A DNA stretch of 14,576 bases from Bryobacterales bacterium. Lineage in GTDB: Bacteria; Acidobacteriota; Terriglobia; Bryobacterales; Bryobacteraceae. The stretch covers positions 1 to 14,576 of the forward strand of contig PMEV01000310.1 of the NCBI GenBank assembly GCA_003154855.1, written 5' to 3'. Below the pieces are notes generated by a model. It saw nothing but the letters and a program-made list of their open reading frames with translations, was not told where the DNA came from and did no database searches. This document shows positions 7,893 through 14,576 of this stretch, in pieces (position 1 is the first letter of the stretch; each line of letters begins with the position of its first letter). Made by a program: the position numbers and the translations under genes.

Positions 7893-7909
7893 ATCGATTT
7901 GATCGATAT
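7893..7909 (-). promoter_or_regulatory. Candidate LysR operator, copy 1, at the lysR promoter
   Basis: Read on the minus strand this is ATATCGATCAAATCGAT. It matches the element at 8813-8829 on the plus strand (ATATCGACAAAATCGAT) in 15 of 17 positions. The paired ATCGA/TCGAT blocks fit dyad-type LysR binding. It overlaps the lysR -10, which suggests autorepression. Confidence 0.55.
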
Positions 7910-7912
7910 AAT
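7907..7912 (+). promoter_or_regulatory. Consensus -10 (TATAAT) for lysR, probably leaderless transcript
   Basis: TATAAT ends 8 bases before ATG 7921, so the transcript should start at or within a base or two of the start codon. There is no Shine-Dalgarno, which agrees with leaderless translation. No good -35 is visible 17 bp upstream. Confidence 0.45.
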
Positions 7913-7920
7913 ATCATGTC

Positions 7921-8808
7921 ATGAACACTACTCTCGATGAATGGGAGGTCCTGCACACCGTCGTGCAGTTAGATGGCTTTGCCCCGGCAGCGGAACAGCT
8001 CAATCGCTCTCAATCCACGATCAGCTACGCGATCGCCCGGCTGCAAGCGCAGCTGGGGATCAAGCTTTTTGAACCTAAAGGTAGAAGGGCACACCTGACT
8101 GAGGCCGGGCGCGTGCTACTCGCCGACGCCGAGCCCCACCTGGCCGGCTTTCACCAGCTTGAGCAACGAGCACGCTCGCTCGCCTGTGGCGGGGAGTCGG
8201 AGATTCGACTTTCGGTGGACAGCATCTTCCCCAGCGATCGGCTCTTTGCAGCTCTCGCCGAATTCACTCGGCAGTTTCCCTATGTTCGCTTGAAACTCCG
8301 GCAAGGCACCTTCCTGTCCGCGGATCTTGAGTTCTCGACCCACAAGTCCCAGCTCTGTGTTACGGGCATGATGTCACGCGAGTTCTTCGTCAAGCCAATT
8401 CTGGACATCACGATGCTCGCAGTCGCCCAGCGGGATCATCCTCTCCACGCGCTCAGGAAACCGGTATCACGCGTCGAGATGCTGCAGCACATGCTCGTGA
8501 CCATCGAGGGAGTTGCAGCGGGATCGCCCAGACATCAGCCGCGCGGTCCGGCTCAACGTTTCCTGGCCGTGAGCACTATTGAGGCTGCTATTGACGCCGT
8601 TCGCAGCGGGCTCTGCTTTGGGTGGCTGCCAAAGCACCGCATTCGCCCTTGTCTGGAAGATGGAGAGCTGCTTCCCCTGCGTATGCCGGCCGGCCAGACC
8701 AGAGAGGTTCGCCTCAGCCTCGTGTCGAAGGACCTGAGTTCCAGCAGCCGTGAGTTGAACGCTCTCGCCGACCTTCTGGGCGCCAATTCCGGCGTGGCGG
8801 CGATCTGA
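7921..8808 (+). CDS. LysR-family transcriptional regulator of the island's hydrolase operons
   Basis: The 295-residue protein has the LysR winged helix at residues 1-65 (FAPAAEQLNRSQSTISYAIARLQAQLGIKLFEPKGRRAHLTEAGRVLL). A linker helix (about 66-88) and a periplasmic-binding-protein-like ligand domain (about 92-290) follow, with IRLSVDSIFPSDRL opening the first lobe. Length is normal for the family. It sits between the two divergent hydrolase operons, which makes it the likely local regulator, with a sugar or aromatic acid from plant cell wall as possible inducer (inference). ATG 7921 is the only sensible start; ATG 7916 hits a stop two codons later. The helix-turn-helix reads more like proteobacterial LysR proteins than like its neighbours' style, a hint of transfer that I cannot test here. 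Confidence 0.92.
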   Translation: MNTTLDEWEVLHTVVQLDGFAPAAEQLNRSQSTISYAIARLQAQLGIKLFEPKGRRAHLTEAGRVLLADAEPHLAGFHQLEQRARSLACGGESEIRLSVDSIFPSDRLFAALAEFTRQFPYVRLKLRQGTFLSADLEFSTHKSQLCVTGMMSREFFVKPILDITMLAVAQRDHPLHALRKPVSRVEMLQHMLVTIEGVAAGSPRHQPRGPAQRFLAVSTIEAAIDAVRSGLCFGWLPKHRIRPCLEDGELLPLRMPAGQTREVRLSLVSKDLSSSSRELNALADLLGANSGVAAI

Positions 8809-8812
8809 AGTC

Positions 8813-8829
8813 ATATCGACAAAATCGAT
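8813..8829 (+). promoter_or_regulatory. Candidate LysR operator, copy 2, upstream of the GH51 operon
   Basis: ATATCGACAAAATCGAT, 15 of 17 identical to copy 1 at 7893-7909 but in opposite orientation. It starts 4 bases after the lysR stop codon and lies about 24 bp upstream of the putative -35 of the GH51 operon, a usual place for LysR activation. Confidence 0.55.
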
Positions 8830-8852
8830 GGAACTACAGCGAACTGCCTGGC

Positions 8853-8882
8853 TTGTGCCCTCCGACAAGACCTCTGTATAGT
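8853..8882 (+). promoter_or_regulatory. Putative promoter of the GH51-GH51-esterase operon
   Basis: A poor -35 (TTGTGC, 8853-8858) is followed after 18 bp by TATAGT (8877-8882), preceded by TG one base off the extended position. A weak -35 suits an activator-dependent promoter. A GAGG Shine-Dalgarno (8895-8898) is 4 bases before the GH51 ATG. Confidence 0.45.
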
Positions 8883-8902
8883 GAGGGATTCCGTGAGGTT
8901 CC

Positions 8903-10468
<1,566 letters not shown>

Positions 10469-10484
10469 TCGGAGCAATCATACC

Positions 10485-12545
10485 GTGCAACGGACAACTC
10501 TACTTCTGCTCACGACAGCGCTTCTTTGTTCCGCTCAGAACAAGCCCGTGAACGCAACGATCGACGCGTCGAAGACCGGCGCTCCGATTTCCAAGTTCAT
10601 TTACGGGCAGTTCCTGGAGCACATCGGGGGGATCGTCAACAACGGCGTCTGGGCCGAAATGCTGGATGACCGGAAGTTTTACTATCCGATCGCCTCGCAC
10701 GCTGCGGCGGAGCCGCCTTCCGCGAATCCGATGAGGCGCCCCCCACTACGCCACTGGACGCCGATTGGCGGCGACGAATTCGCGACCATGGACACGCATC
10801 ACCCCTACGTTGGCGATCACACGCCGGCGGTGAAGCTGGGCGCGAAGGAAGCGCATGGCTTCCAGCAAGCCGGGCTGGCGGTGCGGAAAGGCAGATCCTA
10901 TTTGGGACGCATCGTACTCGCGGGGACGCCGGGCGCAACCGTGAAGGTCACCCTGGCGTGGGGAGATGCCGCAGGGGACCGGCAGACCGTCGTCCTCGAC
11001 AAAATCGGCCCCGGCTACCGGAAGTTCCCGCTGCGATTCAAGGCCGAGGGCGATAGCGATAACGCCCGGCTCGAGATTGTGGCCACCGGTTCCGGTGTCC
11101 TGCACGTGGGGGCGGTATCGTTGATGCCGGCCGGCAACGTACAAGGCTTCCGCGCAGAGGTCATCGCAGCGCTCAAGCAACTTCATTCGGGCGTGTATCG
11201 CTTCCCCGGCGGGAACTTCGTTTCGGGGCACGAGTGGCGTGACGCGATCGGCGATCCGGACAAGCGTCCGCCAATCATGGACCACGTCTGGCACGCGGTT
11301 CAGCCGAACGACGTTGGCACGGACGAATTCATGACGCTTTGCCGGCTGCTGGATGTTGAGCCCTACGTCACTGTCAACGCCGGGTTCGGCGATGCCTGGT
11401 CGGCGGCCCAGCTTGTCGAGTATGCCAACGGCGCGGTCACCACGCCAATGGGACGGCTGCGGGCCGCCAACGGCCATCCGCAACCATACAAGGTGAAGTT
11501 CTGGGGCGTCGGCAATGAGCCCTGGGGCGACTGGCAACTGGGCTTCATACCGGTTGCGCAGTTTGAACTGAAGCACAACATGTTCGCCAAGGCAATGCGG
11601 AAGGTGGACCCAGCCATCAAGCTGATCGCCGCCGGCGCGATGCCCGACGACATGGCGGGAAAGCAGGCCCAGCGCCTCAATGGCCAGATCGTTCCGGATT
11701 ACCTCTCAGCGGGCGACTGGAGCGGCAACCTGCTGGCCCACTGCCTCGACAATATCGATCTGCTCAGCGAGCACTACTACGCCACCGCCGGCCAGCGCTT
11801 CGACAACGAGAAAGGCGAGAAGGTTCCAACCGGTCCGCAGACTCTGGTCGAATGGGAGCGCGCGCCGGCTTCGCTCGTCCGGGTGAAATACGAACATTAT
11901 CAGGAGTACCTGAAACGCATCCCCAGTTTGCTGGCGAAGCCCGTGCCCATCAGCCTGGACGAATGGGCCTACATCGGAGCTCCGCCGAATTCTTACAAGG
12001 TTGTGCCGGCTTACGCCTGGGCGTTTCATGAGATGTTCCGGCATTCCGACTTGTATCAGTTGGGCGCATTCACGTTCGCGACGGCGATGATGAGCGAGAA
12101 TCGGACCGATGCCGTTTTGAACCCCACTGGCCTGCTGTTCAAGATGTATCGGGACCACTTCGGCTCGATACCGGTGGAGGTATCGGGAGACTCGCCGCAG
12201 CCGAAGCCGGCCTGGCCGCCTGGAGGCAGCCAGCCGAGAGTCAATCCCGGGAGCGACACGTATCCGCTGGATGTGAGCGCGGCCTTCGGCGAGGATCGGA
12301 AGACGCTGACGTTCGCCGTGCTGAATCCATCGGACTCCGAGCAGCAACTGAAGCTCTCGATCAACGGAGCGAAGCTCGCGCGCGCGGGGCATCTGTGGCG
12401 CATGGCGCCGCCGTCCGTGGACGCAACCATTACGGTGGGACAGAAGCCGGGCGTCGAGGTCGAAGAACAGGGACAGGCGACCATGCCCGATACGATGGCC
12501 GTCCCGCCATTCAGCGTCAGTATCTATTCGTTTGCGGTGGAGTAG
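10485..12545 (+). CDS. Second GH51 alpha-L-arabinofuranosidase-like enzyme with inserted beta-sandwich module, secreted
   Basis: The start is GTG 10485, with GGAG (10471-10474) ten bases upstream, right after the first GH51 gene. The 686-residue product has a signal peptide (TLLLLTTALLCSA) and opens with the GH51 stretch FIYGQFLEHIGGIVNNGVWAEML. About 130 residues (roughly 85-215: AVKLGAKEAHGF ... GRIVLAG ... FPLRFKAEGDSDNARLEIV) are inserted before the barrel resumes at YRFPGGNFVSGHEWRDAIG. That insert looks like a CBM4/9-type carbohydrate-binding beta-sandwich. WGVGNEPWGDW gives the acid/base Glu345 and PISLDEWAYIG the nucleophile Glu493. A C-terminal beta domain ends it. It differs enough from its neighbour to be a different subfamily rather than a recent duplicate, so the two probably prefer different linkages or polymers. 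Confidence 0.9.
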   Translation: MQRTTLLLLTTALLCSAQNKPVNATIDASKTGAPISKFIYGQFLEHIGGIVNNGVWAEMLDDRKFYYPIASHAAAEPPSANPMRRPPLRHWTPIGGDEFATMDTHHPYVGDHTPAVKLGAKEAHGFQQAGLAVRKGRSYLGRIVLAGTPGATVKVTLAWGDAAGDRQTVVLDKIGPGYRKFPLRFKAEGDSDNARLEIVATGSGVLHVGAVSLMPAGNVQGFRAEVIAALKQLHSGVYRFPGGNFVSGHEWRDAIGDPDKRPPIMDHVWHAVQPNDVGTDEFMTLCRLLDVEPYVTVNAGFGDAWSAAQLVEYANGAVTTPMGRLRAANGHPQPYKVKFWGVGNEPWGDWQLGFIPVAQFELKHNMFAKAMRKVDPAIKLIAAGAMPDDMAGKQAQRLNGQIVPDYLSAGDWSGNLLAHCLDNIDLLSEHYYATAGQRFDNEKGEKVPTGPQTLVEWERAPASLVRVKYEHYQEYLKRIPSLLAKPVPISLDEWAYIGAPPNSYKVVPAYAWAFHEMFRHSDLYQLGAFTFATAMMSENRTDAVLNPTGLLFKMYRDHFGSIPVEVSGDSPQPKPAWPPGGSQPRVNPGSDTYPLDVSAAFGEDRKTLTFAVLNPSDSEQQLKLSINGAKLARAGHLWRMAPPSVDATITVGQKPGVEVEEQGQATMPDTMAVPPFSVSIYSFAVE

Positions 12546-12554
12546 AGGAGATCG

Positions 12555-13631
12555 ATGATAACCACGAAATTGTGTTGCGCGACGATGCTGGGATACGCGC
12601 TCGCTTGGGGCCCCAGTCTTGCGGCACAGGTACAGACCGAAGTGCCGCCCGTAGCGCCGGGCGCAAAGCCCGTAACGGTCGAACACATCAAAGTCCATGG
12701 GAAGGCCCTCGAAGGCAATCTGGAAGGCGATGCGGCGGATCGCGACGTGTTCGTCTTCCTGCCGCCCAGCTACGCCACCGAGAAGGACCGGCGTTACCCG
12801 GTAGTCTATGCGTTGCACGGCTACTCGATCGGCGCCGAGCAGTGGACGCATGAGATCCATGTGCCGCAGACCATTGAAGGCGCTTTCGCCCAGGGCGCGA
12901 AGGAGACGATCGTCGTGCTGCCCGATTCGAAAACCGTACACAACGGCTCCATGTATTCCAGTTCGGCCACCACGGGAGATTTCGAGCGGTTCGTCTGGCA
13001 CGATCTGGTTGCCTACATCGACGCGCACTACCGCACCATTGCGGAGCGCACGAGCCGGGGTCTGGTGGGCCACTCCATGGGCGGCTACGGCGCAACGCGG
13101 ATCGGGATGAAGCACTCCGATGTGTTCGGCAGCCTGTACATCATGAGCCCGTGCTGCCTGTCGGCCCGTCCCGCGGGCCCCGCGAACACGGACCTGGAAA
13201 AGGCGGTGGAGGCCGCGAAGACGCCCGCGGATTTGGCGAGCCTGCCGTTCTTCTCTCGCGCTCAGCTTGCCACGGCAGCGGCATGGTCGCCCGATCCGAA
13301 GAACCCGCCGTTCTATTTCGATCTGCCGACGAAGAACGGCGTGCCTCAACCGGATGTGCTCGCGAAATGGGCGGCGAATTCGCCGCTGGCGTTCATCGAC
13401 CAGTACATCGGCAACCTGCGGCAGTATCGCGGCATCGCGATCGATGTGGGCGACCAGGATGGCTTGAAGGCCGACACCGGCAAACTGCACGAAGCGCTCG
13501 ATAACTACGGGATCGCAAATGCCTTTGAGATCTATCACGGCACCCATACGAGCGCGGTCGCCGATCGCTTCCAGAACCACGTCCTGCCGTTTTTCGGCAG
13601 GAATCTGTGCTCGAGCGCGAATTGCGAATGA
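12555..13631 (+). CDS. Secreted alpha/beta-hydrolase esterase, CE1/esterase-D-like (possible feruloyl or acetyl esterase)
   Basis: AGGAG (12546-12550) four bases before ATG 12555 fixes the start. The 358-residue protein has an N-terminal leader (ATMLGYALAWGPSLAAQ). A short beta-rich segment precedes the hydrolase fold: DVFVFLPPSYATEKDRRYPVVYALHG (oxyanion region), GLVGHSMGGYGA with nucleophile Ser174, VGDQDGL with the likely Asp (300 or 302), and EIYHGTHTSAVADRF with the likely His331. This is the layout of the putative-esterase family that includes feruloyl esterases (CE1), Fes-type esterases and S-formylglutathione hydrolases. Export and the arabinofuranosidase neighbours favour removal of feruloyl or acetyl groups from arabinoxylan; substrate is inferred. 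It is the last gene of the plus-strand run. Confidence 0.88.
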   Translation: MITTKLCCATMLGYALAWGPSLAAQVQTEVPPVAPGAKPVTVEHIKVHGKALEGNLEGDAADRDVFVFLPPSYATEKDRRYPVVYALHGYSIGAEQWTHEIHVPQTIEGAFAQGAKETIVVLPDSKTVHNGSMYSSSATTGDFERFVWHDLVAYIDAHYRTIAERTSRGLVGHSMGGYGATRIGMKHSDVFGSLYIMSPCCLSARPAGPANTDLEKAVEAAKTPADLASLPFFSRAQLATAAAWSPDPKNPPFYFDLPTKNGVPQPDVLAKWAANSPLAFIDQYIGNLRQYRGIAIDVGDQDGLKADTGKLHEALDNYGIANAFEIYHGTHTSAVADRFQNHVLPFFGRNLCSSANCE

Positions 13632-13635
13632 GGTT

Positions 13636-13651
13636 TTCGCGAGATCGCGAA
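13636..13651 (+). terminator. Short hairpin after the esterase gene, possible terminator
   Basis: TTCGCG AGAT CGCGAA forms a perfect 6-bp stem with a 4-base loop, 4 bases after the esterase stop. The following bases are pyrimidine-rich but not a clean U-run, so intrinsic termination would be weak. Confidence 0.4.
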
Positions 13652-13701
13652 GTCTCTGCCTCTTTCTGCTGTCGCTGTCAGGTCGTTTGGCTGAGAACCA
13701 C

Positions 13702-13720
13702 CCACCCAATCGCCCACCCA
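13702..13720 (-). repeat. GT-rich 19-mer, copy 3, inverted (possible integrase arm site)
   Basis: The minus strand reads TGGGTGGGCGATTGGGTGG, the same unit as at 3050 and 3181. It lies 78 bases inside the right attachment repeat. In a circularised element the copies would flank the core site on both sides, pointing outward. Confidence 0.55.
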
Positions 13721-13798
13721 GAGGCGTACTCTTGGTGCGCAGATTGAAATTCTGCACAAGAATACTTCGTCTGTAATCATGGAGTTAGGCGGGACGGT

Positions 13799-13865
13799 CT
13801 GGTTCGGGACCAGGAGGTCGGTGGTTCGAATCCACTCGCCCCGACCAATCCTTTCAACCACTTAC
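13799..13865 (+). repeat. Right attachment-site repeat (attR) containing a 3' tRNA-Pro fragment
   Basis: 13799-13847 repeats tRNA-Pro positions 30 to 78 including CCA, and 13848-13857 repeats the next ten bases; identity then continues with one mismatch to 13865. The 5' half of the tRNA is absent: the preceding bases GGCGGGACGGT bear no D-arm. The fragment cannot be a working tRNA and marks the right end of the island. Confidence 0.85.
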
Positions 13866-14015
13866 GCGCGGTTCCCGTGATGAGCCCTTCTGCAGATAAC
13901 CAGGCGTTCTACTGTGTTCGGATCGACCTAACCATCAGATTTGCAGGGACTTGTAAGCTGTGCGGTGCCGTCGGCGGCTGTGCAGAAAGTGGGCATGGTT
14001 TTGGGCATAGTCAAC
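13866..14015. other. Non-coding flank between attR and the AbiEi-like gene
   Basis: I recognise nothing here. On the minus strand an ATG at 14008, 7 bases after the AbiEi stop, opens a 26-codon frame (MPKTMPTFC...) that ends at 13928. Its position is where an AbiEii start would be expected, but the residues do not resemble that family. Confidence 0.5.
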
Positions 14016-14576
14016 TCAGAACCGTGAGGCGGCGGACTCCAGATAGGGCCGGATGACATTCGCGACGCGGCAGATCTTCGCAAAGCGTTGGATCTTATCG
14101 ACCGGCTCCCGCCTCCGCAACGCATCCCGCAGCGCCCCGATGGCCACATCCGTGCCGATCTTCCTTCGGTACTTGAAGCAATCGGCGACCGTCTTTGCAA
14201 TGCCGTAGACGCGGACAGGAACGCCCTCAAGCGTATGATTCTCGATGCCATCACCCAGCGCGGCACCGGAAAAGCGGACGACGCGCACAGCCGGCCGGGC
14301 GATCATTGGCCTGTGCGCCTTCACGCCGACCGCGATCCAGACTTCACGCGGTTGCTGGGTTGTCAGACCGTGGAACTGCAGTGCCGAGAGGAGACACACG
14401 ACCGCGCTGGGCGCCTGCTTGCCGACAAGTGCGAGGCCGTGGTGCTCGGTGAGAGAAGCGCCGGCGAGCATGTAGATGCCCCGAGCCGCTCGGGCTAGAA
14501 TGCCCCTCCGCAGCAGTCGGATCAGGTGCTCGCGTGCGATCCCGCGGGCTGCGAGGTCGCGAGGGCGGACGATGCG
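14016..14576 (-). CDS. AbiEi-type antitoxin/transcriptional regulator, partial (N-terminus outside window)
   Basis: I read the minus strand in from the right edge: the frame is open from 14576 to a TGA at 14016-14018 (186 codons), and the true start lies outside. The visible N-terminal part is a winged helix-turn-helix (RPRDLAARGIAREHLIRLLRRGILARAARGIYML), the AbiEi antitoxin DNA-binding type. The C-terminal domain shows VRVYGIAKTVADCFKYRRKIGTDVAIGALRDALRR, the usual AbiEi C-terminal motif. Such proteins repress their own operon and neutralise the nucleotidyltransferase toxin AbiEii, usually encoded directly downstream in the same direction. Here the 150 or so bases downstream hold no such gene before the attR repeat. 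It may be an orphan, or its partner may have been lost at this junction. Confidence 0.85.
   Translation of the reverse strand, partial: RIVRPRDLAARGIAREHLIRLLRRGILARAARGIYMLAGASLTEHHGLALVGKQAPSAVVCLLSALQFHGLTTQQPREVWIAVGVKAHRPMIARPAVRVVRFSGAALGDGIENHTLEGVPVRVYGIAKTVADCFKYRRKIGTDVAIGALRDALRRREPVDKIQRFAKICRVANVIRPYLESAASRF

Larger units (their letters stand above)
7546..7920. other. Divergent intergenic control region between GH39 and LysR genes
   Basis: Nothing in these 375 bp matches a known gene; frames open across it on both strands have no recognisable domain. It must hold the GH39 promoter (minus) and the lysR promoter (plus). Visible elements are the palindrome CGCGATCGCG (7581-7590), a hairpin at 7593-7613, and the operator-like element with a TATAAT at its right end. 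On the minus strand TATTAT (7913-7908) overlaps the same AT-rich stretch and could serve leftward transcription with a leader of about 350 bases. Confidence 0.5.

Noticed and set aside
7573..7956. 127-codon minus-strand frame and the opposing 110-codon plus frame in the GH39-lysR gap
   Set aside because: No domain, no ribosome site, and it overlaps the lysR promoter; treated as a control region.
11706..13757. 683-codon minus-strand open frame opposite GH51 and the esterase
   Set aside because: It lies antisense to two well-supported genes, is arginine-rich as expected of a high-GC shadow, and shows no domain.

Overview
The window looks like high-GC chromosomal DNA from a soil-type bacterium. 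The best guess is an Acidobacteriota member of the Solibacter/Bryobacter kind. This rests on the style of the ECF sigma/anti-sigma operon (the anti-sigma has an acidobacterial-looking periplasmic tail) and on the rich set of secreted glycoside hydrolases. It is inference, not proof.

Left flank (1-2912): a partial class I/II aminotransferase on the minus strand. Divergent from it is a tightly overlapping three-gene operon: ECF sigma factor, HxxxCxxC membrane anti-sigma, and a secreted protein built from two diverged copies of one domain. An intact tRNA-Pro (anticodon CGG, encoded CCA) follows.

Central unit (2942-13857): the 3' part of the tRNA plus 10 bases downstream is repeated perfectly (59 bp; 67 bp with one mismatch) 10,857 bp away. 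The DNA between the copies therefore reads as a genomic island integrated at the tRNA-Pro anticodon arm. A 19-bp GT-rich repeat occurs twice just inside the left end and once, inverted, just inside the right end, where integrase arm sites would be expected. No integrase gene is visible. The left end carries the frameshifted C-terminal remains of a VIT/MbfA-like iron transporter. The rest is plant-polysaccharide cargo. A GH39-GH42 pair runs leftward. A LysR regulator and then GH51-GH51-esterase run rightward. All five enzymes carry a signal peptide, so this looks like an extracytoplasmic kit for arabinoxylan, arabinan or arabinogalactan side chains: arabinose removal (GH51 x2), a xylosidase-like activity (GH39), a galactosidase-like activity (GH42) and ester removal (CE1-like). 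No transporter or sugar catabolic gene is included. A 17-bp near-identical element (15/17) lies at the lysR promoter and again upstream of the GH51 operon, in opposite orientations. It is a good candidate for the LysR operator.

Right flank (13858-14576): a mostly empty stretch, then the 3' part of an AbiEi-type antitoxin/regulator gene on the minus strand with no recognisable AbiEii partner next to it.
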